A stretch of DNA of 64,000 bases from Pedobacter endophyticus. GTDB lineage: Bacteria; Bacteroidota; Bacteroidia; Sphingobacteriales; Sphingobacteriaceae. The notes below the pieces were generated by a model. It was not told the origin of the DNA and searched no databases. It saw nothing but the letters and a program-made list of their open reading frames with translations. Shown here piece after piece: positions 43,300 to 51,619 of the stretch. The stretch spans positions 310,001 to 374,000 of the forward strand of contig NZ_CP064939.1 of NCBI RefSeq assembly GCF_015679185.1, given 5' to 3'. Position numbers and translations under genes: made by a program. The stretch's first letter is position 1. Each line of letters starts with the position of its first letter.

Positions 43300-43671
43300 T
43301 TAAACCGTCTTGGGCGGATGGAAAATGGAAGCAGAAAGGTCTTTAACAGGTTTTTCGAGATAACCGCTTTCTGAGGTGATAATGAAATATGGAATGTTCG
43401 GATTGATGGCAAGAACCTGAAATTTAGGCTCAGCCTCGGCAATCCTTTTCAGGTTTTCTTGAACTTGCTTGTTTTTTCCGTCGAGGTCTTTTAGCTTTTT
43501 AGCCAAAAAACACTGACCATCGCAATGCAGTTCGGGGTGTTGTTTGTTAACGCAAAATACACTGCTGATGTAAGCTTTGTTGAGGTTGTATCCAGAATAA
43601 ACCAATAAGGGCATCACTCCGTTTGAGATGGAGCAAATTACTAAAAGGTAGATCAGGATTCTCTTTATCAT
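43300..43671 (-). CDS. small membrane-anchored Cys-rich protein
   Basis: A 123-residue protein with one N-terminal membrane segment (ILIYLLVICSISNGVMPLLVYSGY) and a conserved-looking metal-site candidate at about 39-57: CVNKQHPELHCDGQCFLAKK. Short Bacteroidota proteins with the NKxxPxLxCxGxC pattern are widespread and uncharacterised, often near metal genes. Cys, His and Cys spacing suggests copper or iron binding; this is inference. It lies 233 bp upstream of mbnP on the same strand and could be part of the copper cluster. Confidence 0.65.
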   Translation of the reverse strand: MIKRILIYLLVICSISNGVMPLLVYSGYNLNKAYISSVFCVNKQHPELHCDGQCFLAKKLKDLDGKNKQVQENLKRIAEAEPKFQVLAINPNIPYFIITSESGYLEKPVKDLSASIFHPPKTV

Positions 43672-43806
43672 GGTATTGCTGCAAAAGTATTAAAGAAATT
43701 GGTTGAAGCAAAAGAAAAAATGAGAATGACGTTTAAAGAACAATGATTGCGATCAACGGGGGCGGGCGCTTTAGATAAAGAGCGAATGAATAAAGGCTTG
43801 AGGGAT

Positions 43807-44175
43807 CTAAATTAAAGTAAGGTCCGATATAAATTTGAAATCCTTCAAGTTAAGTGTGTACAATTCTATATTGTGAACAATCGCTGTAGATGCAATAAGT
43901 GCATCAGCGAGGTTAAGATTATGTGAGAGTGAAAATTCATCTACCAACTTTACTGCTCTGGTAGAAATTATAGAAGAAATGGGAAGAACAATTAGTTTAT
44001 TGATGTCCATTCTGATTAGATCAAACTCTTTTTTATTTCTTGCACCATAAAGTAATTCCGCACAAGAAACATCAGAGATGGCAACATTGTCTTGACCTAA
44101 TTTTCTAAGCACATCAATGATCAAATCGTTTCCTTTGTAGATTTCAATAAAGATATTTGTATCACACAAAACCAT
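43807..44175 (-). CDS. VapC-like PIN domain toxin
   Basis: A 122-residue PIN-domain ribonuclease toxin. Acidic residues lie in VLCDTNIFIEIYKG (first Asp), SCAELLYGA (Glu) and LADALIAST (Asp pair region), the usual PIN arrangement. ATG 44175 overlaps the antitoxin stop (TAATG), the classic coupled order of antitoxin then toxin; a GTG start 12 nt upstream is possible. Targets of such toxins are usually tRNA or rRNA. It appears intact. Confidence 0.9.
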   Translation of the reverse strand: MVLCDTNIFIEIYKGNDLIIDVLRKLGQDNVAISDVSCAELLYGARNKKEFDLIRMDINKLIVLPISSIISTRAVKLVDEFSLSHNLNLADALIASTAIVHNIELYTLNLKDFKFISDLTLI

Positions 44176-44384
44176 TATTTTTTCCACGCCTTATGTCTAA
44201 GCTCTCGAGCCTCGATGTCATAATCGCTCCAAATGCCTTTAGAAAGAGAGAATTCTTTTGATTTCTCACCTATAACTGGTCGAGTTGATTTAATCTCAGC
44301 ATCGATATCCCATGATTTAAGGAAGTTTAATAAGGCATCAATTTTACGTTGCTCTATATCGTCTTTTAATATTATTTCCGTCAT
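44175..44384 (-). CDS. antitoxin of the VapC-like module
   Basis: A 69-residue protein from ATG 44384. It begins MTEIILKDDIEQRKIDALLNFLKSWDID and ends WSDYDIEARELRHKAWKK. The basic and aromatic C-terminus is typical of Bacteroidota antitoxins paired with PIN toxins and would wrap around the toxin. No clear DNA-binding motif could be named. Coupled to the toxin by a one-base overlap. Confidence 0.82.
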   Translation of the reverse strand: MTEIILKDDIEQRKIDALLNFLKSWDIDAEIKSTRPVIGEKSKEFSLSKGIWSDYDIEARELRHKAWKK

Positions 44385-44652
44385 GATATCATCTATTACT
44401 TGTAAATATAACAATTTGAAATTAGTTTACTCAATTCAAAATGCACACCAAATGCTGGTTTGATTAAAAGTACAAGTAGATCGCTTTAAAAACGTAGCTA
44501 TTGATACAAAAGTAAACAAGACGGAAACATGAAAACACGGAAAAAATAAATTTGCATGCTTTTTTGCCATTGGCGATCTCCCTGATAAAAAGCACCTGTG
44601 TTTTTAGTTTACATCCATTATTGTTATCTTGCAGTACACAAAATGAAACAAT

Positions 44653-45384
44653 ATGAGATTATTAACAACAATTGCGTTAATGATGGTACTATCATCGTGC
44701 TCCAAAACAGAAACTTTAGCTGTTGACCCGGTCTTTAGCGATCCAAATTGGATAAGAATTGAAATTGCAGATGGGAAAGAGGCGCATGCTGTTTATGGAA
44801 GTATTGATGATACATTGCTGGTTTCGACCTTGTATGCTATTCATCAAACTACTGATAACGCCAAGACCTGGAATTTAACGAAAAAAGATCACCAGGCGAT
44901 TTTTGGGTTTTTAGCTAAGGCGGATACGGTTTTTGCTTTATATGCACACCTCCCGAAAAGCCAATCCAATCAGGCCTTAGCTTCTTATTCAGATTATTTT
45001 ACATTGGATAATGGTTCGACGTGGAAAAATGCTGACCAATTCAAGGTATCTAAACAAAGGTCGCAAGCGTACGGTTTAGTACGTCCGAATAACCAGGTTA
45101 CGCTTAGAATAAAAGAAAATCTGGAGCCAATTAATGGCAGTCCAAACGCCTCTATTGTATTAAAAAGCGATGTTGAAATTGTTAAAAACGGAACTTCTGA
45201 CTTGTTGGATCTACCGTTTAATAATCAAATAACCAACTTATATCTTGATAAAAAAGGAAGATTATACGTTTCGGCCACATGTTCAATTCACGATAAAATT
45301 TCAGGGAAATATTTAGATTACGAAAAGAGTCAGCCGGCAATAGTTTATATAAGCAAACGGCCAATTTTAGATGTGATTAATTAG
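44653..45384 (+). CDS. lipoprotein with BNR/Asp-box-like repeats
   Basis: A 243-residue predicted lipoprotein (MMVLSSCSKTETL). It contains two Asp-box-like segments, HQTTDNAKTWNL and FTLDNGSTWKNA, as found in sialidase-like propellers. With only a few repeats it is too short for a full propeller. It probably binds ligand or protein at the surface, but no function can be given. Monocistronic; a strong terminator shared with the convergent mutase gene follows. Confidence 0.65.
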   Translation: MRLLTTIALMMVLSSCSKTETLAVDPVFSDPNWIRIEIADGKEAHAVYGSIDDTLLVSTLYAIHQTTDNAKTWNLTKKDHQAIFGFLAKADTVFALYAHLPKSQSNQALASYSDYFTLDNGSTWKNADQFKVSKQRSQAYGLVRPNNQVTLRIKENLEPINGSPNASIVLKSDVEIVKNGTSDLLDLPFNNQITNLYLDKKGRLYVSATCSIHDKISGKYLDYEKSQPAIVYISKRPILDVIN

Positions 45385-45537
45385 GGCTTCGACTCCGCTC
45401 AGCCTGACAGAATGGAATAAAAAGCACTGTTAAAAGGGCACAAAAACCATTTTTACCGTCAATTTTAATTGGCGGTGAATGCTTTTAGAATACACTTCAA
45501 AATAAACCGGAGCAACGACTACAGGTTCATCACAAAA

Positions 45538-45568
45538 AAACACAGATGAAAACCATTCATCTGTGTTT
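45538..45568. terminator. bidirectional terminator
   Basis: AAACACAGATGAA (45538-45550), a 5-nt loop and TTCATCTGTGTTT (45556-45568) form a perfect 13-bp stem between two convergent genes. A/T runs flank both sides. A CTTCGACTCCGCTCAG repeat lies just before it at 45388. Confidence 0.75.
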
Positions 45569-45607
45569 ATCTACTTTATCGTTATCAAAGTGTAATAAAA
45601 AAACTAA

Positions 45608-47344
45608 CTAAGCCTGCAAATCGGCCATTACGGCTTTAATTTTAGCGCCTAGTTCCTCATTTACTTTTGCAAAATCAGAGCGATCGGCCAATGGCGCATT
45701 TACGCTGCAATAAAACTTTATTTTCGGCTCTGTACCGCTCGGGCGGGCAGAAACAATGCTACCATCTTCGGTTATAAACTGTAAAACGTCTGATGTTGGG
45801 TAATCTAATTTCGTAACTTTTCCTGTTGCTAAATCAGTTTCCTGACTCAATTCGTAGTCTTTCAACACCGAAACTTTCGAGCCGCCCAACGTTGCCGGAG
45901 GATTCTCACGGAACTTTACCATCATGGCCTTAATTTCCTCGGCGCCGGTTTTACCTTTTTTGGTAAGCGAAACCAAGTCTTCTTTGTAGAGGCCGTATTC
46001 CACATACATATCTAACAAGGCATTATATAAGCTTGCGCCTTTGTCTTTATAGTAGGCCGTCATTTCAGAAATAAAAGCTGCAGAAACAACCGCGTCCTTA
46101 TCGCGAACTAAATCGCCGATTAAGTAGCCATAACTTTCCTCGCCACCACCAATAAAATACTTCTTGCCCTCTAACTCGGTCATTAACTGCCCGATATATT
46201 TGAAACCTGTTAATGTATTGTAGTAAGTTACGTCTTTCTTTTTCGCAATTTCCTCGATTAAATTCGAGGTAACAATGGTTTTAACAATAAATTGGTTTCC
46301 ATCTAGCTTTCCGCTTTCTTGCCATGCCGAAAGCAGATAATTAATCAATAAACTTCCGGTTTGGTTACCGTTTAGTAAAACCCATTCGCCGTTGTTGTCC
46401 TTAACAGCAATACCAACACGATCTGCATCCGGGTCGGTTGCCAAAACCAAATCAGCATCAATTTCTTTTGCTTTGTTCATAGCCAAAGTCAGAGCTTCTT
46501 TTTCCTCTGGGTTCGGATAAACCACCGTCGGGAAATTACCATCGGGTTCACTTTGTTCTTCTACAACGGTTACGTTAGTAAAGCCAAACTGTGCTAACGC
46601 TTTTGGTACCAGCGTAATTCCCGTTCCGTGAATAGGTGAGTACACGATTTTAAGGTCGTGCTGTCTTTTTATTGCTTCTGGCGAAATTGAAAGCGCCGCA
46701 ATCCCATCCAGATACAGCTTGTCGACATCTGCACCAATCATTTCAATATTTGCTTCTACGCGGTCAAACTTCACCTCGTCGATGCTTTTAATCTTATTTA
46801 CTTCATCAATAACCAGTTTGTCATCAGGCGAAGTAAACTGGCCGCCATCGGCGCCATACGCTTTATAGCCATTATATTCTTTAGGGTTATGCGAAGCCGT
46901 TAACATGACGCCGCTTTTGCAACCGAAATGACGAACGGCAAACGAAAGTTCGGGAGTTGGCCTCAGCGCTTCGAAAAAGTAAACGTGAATTCCATTTGCC
47001 GAGAAAACATCGGCCGTAATCTTTGCAAAATAATCAGAATTATTGCGACTGTCGTGTGCAATAGCAACACTAATTTTCTCACCTTGATATTTGTTGTTCA
47101 AATAATTGGCCAGTCCCTGAGTGGCAGTTCCGATAGTATATTTATTGATGCGATTTGAGCCCGCACCCATAATACCCCGCAAGCCTCCGGTACCAAATTC
47201 TAAACTTTTATAAAAAGCATCAGTTAAGTCGGTAGTGGCGTTGTTATCCACAAGTGCCTGAATTTCAGATTTAGTCTGTTCGTCGTAATTTCCGTTTAAC
47301 CACTGATTTATTGTGGCTTGTGTTGTTTGATCAATTGATTGCAT
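45608..47344 (-). CDS. phosphoglucomutase/phosphomannomutase family protein
   Basis: Interconverts hexose 1- and 6-phosphates (phosphohexomutase family). From ATG 47344 the protein has 578 residues, similar to the PGM2-like group. Motifs are the phosphoserine loop GVMLTASHNPKEYNGYK, the metal site LATDPDADRVGIAV, the sugar loop GGGEESYGYLIGD, and the phosphate site ARPSGTEPKIKFY. It starts at MQSIDQTTQATINQWL; the in-frame upstream extension has no match. It would connect glucose 1-phosphate with G6P for the pentose phosphate genes. Confidence 0.93.
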   Translation of the reverse strand: MQSIDQTTQATINQWLNGNYDEQTKSEIQALVDNNATTDLTDAFYKSLEFGTGGLRGIMGAGSNRINKYTIGTATQGLANYLNNKYQGEKISVAIAHDSRNNSDYFAKITADVFSANGIHVYFFEALRPTPELSFAVRHFGCKSGVMLTASHNPKEYNGYKAYGADGGQFTSPDDKLVIDEVNKIKSIDEVKFDRVEANIEMIGADVDKLYLDGIAALSISPEAIKRQHDLKIVYSPIHGTGITLVPKALAQFGFTNVTVVEEQSEPDGNFPTVVYPNPEEKEALTLAMNKAKEIDADLVLATDPDADRVGIAVKDNNGEWVLLNGNQTGSLLINYLLSAWQESGKLDGNQFIVKTIVTSNLIEEIAKKKDVTYYNTLTGFKYIGQLMTELEGKKYFIGGGEESYGYLIGDLVRDKDAVVSAAFISEMTAYYKDKGASLYNALLDMYVEYGLYKEDLVSLTKKGKTGAEEIKAMMVKFRENPPATLGGSKVSVLKDYELSQETDLATGKVTKLDYPTSDVLQFITEDGSIVSARPSGTEPKIKFYCSVNAPLADRSDFAKVNEELGAKIKAVMADLQA

Positions 47345-47670
47345 TGAGCTGTATTTTAATTTAATATCTGGTGTTGAACAAAATTTCTTTAATGAAGTTT
47401 GGCGAAAGCGAAATAAATTTGCCTCCTCCAAATTTTATTTTGTTGAGGGTGTTGCTTTTAAGCTGCTTTTGTTTAATTTCACGCCCCGATACAATAATAA
47501 AGAAAATCCAGTATTAAACTGTGGCCACGGTAACTTTTTCGCAATATTGTGAAGTTATGACGCGTTTCTTTTAGTTGAACCAAATACTAAACCAATTGAG
47601 CCATTCGTGATTTTGTTGTTCAAACAATTAATTATGAAGGGCTCAAGAAATAAAAAACAATTAGCATCAA
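47345..47670. other. divergent spacer upstream of lysC
   Basis: A 326-bp AT-rich region between the divergent mutase and aspartate kinase genes. Only a weak 7-bp inverted repeat, TTGAGCC at 47596 and GGCTCAA at 47640, was seen. No lysine riboswitch features were recognised and no gene is supported. Confidence 0.4.
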
Positions 47671-48984
47671 ATGAAAATATTAAAATTTGGGGGTACATCT
47701 GTTGGTAGTCCCGAGCGCATGACGAAGTTGTTGGATATCATTAATCCAAATGAAGAACAAATTGTGGTTTTGTCGGCCGTGTCTGGCACCACCAATAGTT
47801 TGGTAGAAATTGCCAATTATTTTTTAGCTGGAGATAAGAAGAAGGGAAGCGAGTGCGTTGAAAATTTGTATCAAAAATATAAGGATTTTGTTGTTGAGTT
47901 GTTGCCCGCCGCAGAATTTCAGGAGCAGGGAAATGAAGTAATCGATTATCACTTTGGCTTCTTGGCGGGGTTCGCCAACGATCTTTTTACGGCAATTGAA
48001 GAAAAAGTGGTGCTGGCCCAAGGCGAATTGTTGTCGACAACGCTTTACCATATTTATCTAAAATCTATCGGTGTACCTTCGGTTTTGTTGCCCGCACTGG
48101 ATTTTATGAAAACTGATGACGATAACGAGCCTGATATTCCTTTTACAACGAAGCATTTAACGCCGCTTTTGGCGCAACATGCAGATAATAAGCTCTTTAT
48201 TACGCAAGGCTATATTTGCCGCAACAGTTTTGGCGAGGTTGATAACCTGCGCCGCGGCGGAAGCGATTATACGGCATCGTTGTTGGGCGCAGCAATTATG
48301 GCTGAAGAGGTTCAAATTTGGACGGACATTGACGGAATGCACAACAACGACCCGCGAATTGTAAAGGGTACTAAGCCAATTGCGCAACTTTCGTTCGATG
48401 AAGCGGCAGAATTGGCTTACTTCGGTGCGAAGATCTTGCATCCGCAATCTGTTTTTCCGGCGCAGAAATATAAAATTCCGGTTCGTTTGCTAAACACAAT
48501 GGAGCCATCGGCATCGGGTACTTTGATTACTCACGATAGCGAAAAGGGAAAAATTAAATCTATTGCCGCAAAAGATGGTATTACGGCAATTCGCATTCAA
48601 TCGAGCCGGATGTTGTTGGCTTACGGCTTTTTGCGCCGAGTTTTCGAAGTATTTGAACGTTATAAAACGCCTATCGATATGATTACAACATCGGAGGTTG
48701 CAGTTTCGTTAACAATTGATGAGGTTGGAAATTTGCCACAAATTATCGAGGAGCTTGAAAGTTTTGGCAAGGTAGAGGTTGATACCAACCACAGTATTGT
48801 TTGTGTAGTTGGCGATTTCGGTTCGGAAAAGCATGGTTTTGCAAGCCGCGTTTTAGAAGGATTAAAGCACATTCCGATTCGAATGATTTCTTACGGTGGA
48901 AGCAACTACAATGTTTCGTTATTGATCTTGAGCGAGTATAAAACGGAGGCTTTACGAAGCTTGCACAATAGATTGTTTGAATAA
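47671..48984 (+). CDS. lysC: aspartate kinase (monofunctional)
   Basis: Phosphorylates aspartate as first step to lysine, threonine, methionine and diaminopimelate. The 437-residue protein starts MKILKFGGTSVGSPERM (ATP loop) and has LRRGGSDYTASLLGAA (substrate site) and IWTDIDGMHNNDPRIV. Two ACT domains follow from about 290 (AIRIQSSRMLLAYGFLRRV; VCVVGDFGSEKHG). There is no homoserine dehydrogenase domain. With lysA 0.8 kb downstream it makes the locus one of lysine/DAP synthesis. A HicBA module lies between the two. Confidence 0.96.
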   Translation: MKILKFGGTSVGSPERMTKLLDIINPNEEQIVVLSAVSGTTNSLVEIANYFLAGDKKKGSECVENLYQKYKDFVVELLPAAEFQEQGNEVIDYHFGFLAGFANDLFTAIEEKVVLAQGELLSTTLYHIYLKSIGVPSVLLPALDFMKTDDDNEPDIPFTTKHLTPLLAQHADNKLFITQGYICRNSFGEVDNLRRGGSDYTASLLGAAIMAEEVQIWTDIDGMHNNDPRIVKGTKPIAQLSFDEAAELAYFGAKILHPQSVFPAQKYKIPVRLLNTMEPSASGTLITHDSEKGKIKSIAAKDGITAIRIQSSRMLLAYGFLRRVFEVFERYKTPIDMITTSEVAVSLTIDEVGNLPQIIEELESFGKVEVDTNHSIVCVVGDFGSEKHGFASRVLEGLKHIPIRMISYGGSNYNVSLLILSEYKTEALRSLHNRLFE

Positions 48985-49003
48985 ATTGATTTATATTAGC
49001 GTT

Positions 49004-49210
49004 ATGAATGAGGTATTTTTTTTAGTGGAAGAAAGTTTGGAGGGCGGTTATGTAGCCAGGGCCCTTGGCGAATCTATTTTTACTGAGGCGGATAATATGG
49101 ATGATTTGAAAATTAACATCAAAGAAGCCGTTCTTTGTCATTTTGACGAAGATAAAATGCCGAAGATTATCCGCATTCATTCTGTTAAAGAGGAACTATT
49201 AACCGTATAA
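49004..49210 (+). CDS. hicB: HicB-like antitoxin
   Basis: A 68-residue HicB-type protein from ATG 49004. MNEVFFLVEESLEGGYVARALGE and IFTEADNMDDLKINIKEAV fit the partial RNase H-like fold of HicB/DUF1902 antitoxins. It lacks an added DNA-binding domain. It ends within TAATG of hicA. The order antitoxin then toxin occurs in some HicBA modules. Confidence 0.85.
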   Translation: MNEVFFLVEESLEGGYVARALGESIFTEADNMDDLKINIKEAVLCHFDEDKMPKIIRIHSVKEELLTV

Positions 49211-49443
49211 TGAAGGCACCTCGTGATTTATCAGCGACGGATCTAATTAAGGTTTTAAAAAGATTTGGTTATGAAATTACAAGGCAAAAAGGCAGTCATA
49301 TCCGGTTATCACTCGTGGTTGGAGAAACAACTCACCATGTCACAATTCCGAATCACAATCCTTTGCGGTTGGGAACACTAATGTCAATTATTAATGATGT
49401 GAGTGACTTTTTAAAAGTTCCCAAAACCGATATCTTAAAGTAA
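49210..49443 (+). CDS. hicA: HicA-like mRNA interferase toxin
   Basis: A 77-residue double-stranded-RNA-binding-fold toxin. The sequence LSATDLIKVLKRFGYEITRQKGSHIRL contains the HicA signature with catalytic His30 in KGSHIRL, followed by HHVTIPNHNPLRLGTLMSII. It probably degrades mRNA when free. Start overlaps the hicB stop by one base. It is intact by length and motif. Confidence 0.92.
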   Translation: MKAPRDLSATDLIKVLKRFGYEITRQKGSHIRLSLVVGETTHHVTIPNHNPLRLGTLMSIINDVSDFLKVPKTDILK

Positions 49444-49444
49444 A

Positions 49445-49609
49445 TTATTCGAACAATAGGTAAAAAGCACCAATGATAACCAGCAGTCCAATCAGGAAAT
49501 GAAAGGCGAGGAAAGTTTGAGGCAGTAAACCGTTTTTGTACTTTTTATACGAATTCAGTAATCCTATCGAAATGATTAAAACGATAAATATGGAGGCAAT
49601 AATCTTCAT
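49445..49609 (-). CDS. small membrane protein (54 aa)
   Basis: A short frame that starts at ATG 49609 and stops at 49445. It encodes MKIIASIFIVLIISIGLLNS, a basic loop KKYKNG, and a second hydrophobic segment FHFLIGLLVIIGAFYLLF: two membrane helices. Its start overlaps the stop of the next upstream small gene (ATGA), a sign of translation coupling. Function unknown. Confidence 0.65.
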   Translation of the reverse strand: MKIIASIFIVLIISIGLLNSYKKYKNGLLPQTFLAFHFLIGLLVIIGAFYLLFE

Positions 49610-49776
49610 TTGCGAATAAATAAGAAAAACAATGCAATCAAAAGCAGTACGATAAAAAACCGGACTTTTCCGTTATACTGTTTCCGGGTAATTCTTCCGT
49701 GCTTTAAATCGAGATAGTTACCCAAATAAATCAGCCCAAAAAATAGAATTAAAAATATAATAAGAAATTTGAACAT
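49606..49776 (-). CDS. small membrane protein (56 aa)
   Basis: From ATG 49776: MFKFLIIFLILFFGLIYLGNYLDLKHGR, a basic loop ITRKQYNGKVR, then FFIVLLLIALFFLFIRK; two membrane helices. It is coupled to the 54-residue gene by a four-base overlap. Its start codon shares the sequence CATG with the start codon of lysA on the other strand. Function unknown. Confidence 0.6.
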   Translation of the reverse strand: MFKFLIIFLILFFGLIYLGNYLDLKHGRITRKQYNGKVRFFIVLLLIALFFLFIRK

Positions 49777-50947
49777 GTTCGCCGATAAAGATATATCAAA
49801 GTTTAGCAATATAGAAACGCCTTTTTATTATTACGATACCGATTTGTTGCAAAAAACGCTGAGCACTTGTGCACAGGCAGCAGCGCCTTATCAATTTCAC
49901 ATCCATTATGCGTTGAAGGCAAACTTCAATTCGGTATTGTTGAACCAGATTAAGGAGATTGGCTTCGGAGCGGATTGTGTAAGCGCCGGAGAGGTGAGAA
50001 GGGCCGTAGAAGTTGGTTTTGATCATAAAAAAATTGTGTTTGCCGGGGTGGGTAAATCAGACAAAGAAATAAACGAAGCGCTCGATCTGGATATATTTTG
50101 CTTCAACGTGGAGTCGATTCAAGAATTGGAAGTCCTTAACGAGCTGGCCGCAGCTAAAGGCAAAACCGCACAGGTGGCCATCCGTATCAATCCGAACGTT
50201 GATGCCCACACGCACCACAACATTACCACGGGGCTGGATGAAAATAAATTCGGTATCAATTCATGGGACTTGCCAGAATGTGCCGATACCTTAAAACAGG
50301 CCCAAAACCTAAAGTTTGTTGGAATCCACTTTCATATTGGCTCTCAAATTACCAACCTCGATGTGTATAAAAACCTTTGCGTAAGGGTAAACGAGTTTTG
50401 CACCTGGTTTGAAGATCGCGGTTTTGTGGTCGAAGTTTTAAATGTAGGCGGTGGCCTGGGCATTGATTATTACAATCCTGATAACCAGATTCCAGATTTT
50501 GAGTCTTATTTTAAAATCTTTGACGAGTTTTTAGACGTTAAGCCAAACCAGGAAGTTCATTTTGAATTGGGGAGAGCGCTTGTTGGACAATCGGCCTCGT
50601 TAATTACACGGGCCTTGTACATCAAAAACGGTAAGAAAAAGAACTTTGTTGTTTTGGATGCCGGAATGACCGAATTAATGCGCCCAGCTTTGTACCAGGC
50701 ATATCATAAAATCGAGAATTTAAGTCGGAAATCCGAAGTCGGAAGTTTTGCGCCTGCGACGATCAAATACGATATTGTTGGGCCGATTTGCGAAAGTACG
50801 GATTGCTTTGGTAAGGAAGTAGAACAGCCGGAATCGTTCAGGGGCGATATTTTTGCCATTCGCAGCGCTGGCGCCTATGGCGAGGTGATGGCATCAAAAT
50901 ATAATCTCAGGGATGCGATAAGATCGGTTTATAGTAACGAATTGTAG
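49775..50947 (+). CDS. lysA: diaminopimelate decarboxylase
   Basis: PLP-dependent decarboxylation of meso-DAP to lysine. The 390-residue protein has ETPFYYYDTDLL, the PLP lysine in IHYALKANFN at about 47-56, FHIGSQ, the glycine-rich phosphate loop NVGGGLGIDYYN, HFELGRALVG, and the C-terminal site GPICESTDCFGK. The ATG at 49775 gives MFADKDISKFSNIETPFYYYD, the normal length for the family. It belongs with lysC to the lysine pathway; the IS3 element lies 58 bp after its stop. Confidence 0.96.
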   Translation: MFADKDISKFSNIETPFYYYDTDLLQKTLSTCAQAAAPYQFHIHYALKANFNSVLLNQIKEIGFGADCVSAGEVRRAVEVGFDHKKIVFAGVGKSDKEINEALDLDIFCFNVESIQELEVLNELAAAKGKTAQVAIRINPNVDAHTHHNITTGLDENKFGINSWDLPECADTLKQAQNLKFVGIHFHIGSQITNLDVYKNLCVRVNEFCTWFEDRGFVVEVLNVGGGLGIDYYNPDNQIPDFESYFKIFDEFLDVKPNQEVHFELGRALVGQSASLITRALYIKNGKKKNFVVLDAGMTELMRPALYQAYHKIENLSRKSEVGSFAPATIKYDIVGPICESTDCFGKEVEQPESFRGDIFAIRSAGAYGEVMASKYNLRDAIRSVYSNEL

Positions 50948-51047
50948 AACTTGTCGTTTAACTACAAGTCGCTCCAAGTTTAACAAGGGAGTCAAGTTTT
51001 TAAAATGCACTGCCCCCAGAAGTTAAACACTTTACGGGGGCATTTTT

Positions 51048-51563
51048 ATGAGTAGAAAAATTAAATACAGTTTAGAGTTAAAACTGTTATTGGTAAAACA
51101 GGCCATCAAAGGAGAAGGCTCTGTGCGTGCGATAGCTAAAGAAAACCAACTTGACCACACCATTCTGGATCGATGGGTAAGTTTTTACAAAGTCTATGGG
51201 ATAGAGGGGCTACGGCTTCCTGCTCGCCAATATGATGGTGAGTTTAAGTTAAAGGCAATACAGACATTAAGAGCGGGAGGCTTATCTTTGTACCAAGCCT
51301 GCATCCGGTTCAAGATTCCTTCAGTCAGTATGCTTAGCAACTGGCAGAAAAAATATGAAAGCCATGGTGCAGAATCACTTTTCAAATCATGTCGAGGAAA
51401 GCCAAAATCTATGAATAAATCTGATAAAATCCCAAAACAAGGTACTGCCAATGCGCGGGAGCAGGAACTGGAAAACAAATATTTACGTGCGGAAAATGAA
51501 TACCTAAAAAAGTTGTACGCCTTAATTCAGAAGGAAGAATTAGAGAAAAGGAAAAAGCGCTGA
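51048..51563 (+). CDS. IS3-family OrfA, helix-turn-helix protein
   Basis: A 171-residue DNA-binding part of the transposase. Two helix-turn-helix domains are visible: KLLLVKQAIKGEGSVRAIAKE near residue 10 and LKAIQTLRAGGLSLYQACIRF near 66. A coiled-coil leucine zipper follows at the C-terminus (EQELENKYLRAENEYLKKLY), where the -1 frameshift occurs. OrfA alone normally represses transposition; fused to OrfB it is the transposase. Confidence 0.92.
   Translation: MSRKIKYSLELKLLLVKQAIKGEGSVRAIAKENQLDHTILDRWVSFYKVYGIEGLRLPARQYDGEFKLKAIQTLRAGGLSLYQACIRFKIPSVSMLSNWQKKYESHGAESLFKSCRGKPKSMNKSDKIPKQGTANAREQELENKYLRAENEYLKKLYALIQKEELEKRKKR
51506..51512 (+). promoter_or_regulatory. programmed -1 frameshift site A_AAA_AAG
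   Basis: The heptamer AAAAAAG lies in OrfA phase as CTA AAA AAG. A shift of -1 here leads without stop into the OrfB frame (GTT GTA CGC..), giving OrfAB. Confidence 0.85.
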
Positions 51564-51619
51564 TTATCCATGAATTAAGGCGGGAATACGACTTAAAGGA
51601 TTTACTTCAATCGGCAGAT

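Noticed and set aside
47345..47670. Lysine riboswitch before lysC
   Set aside because: No conserved lysine aptamer blocks or long paired stems were found; only a weak 7-bp repeat.
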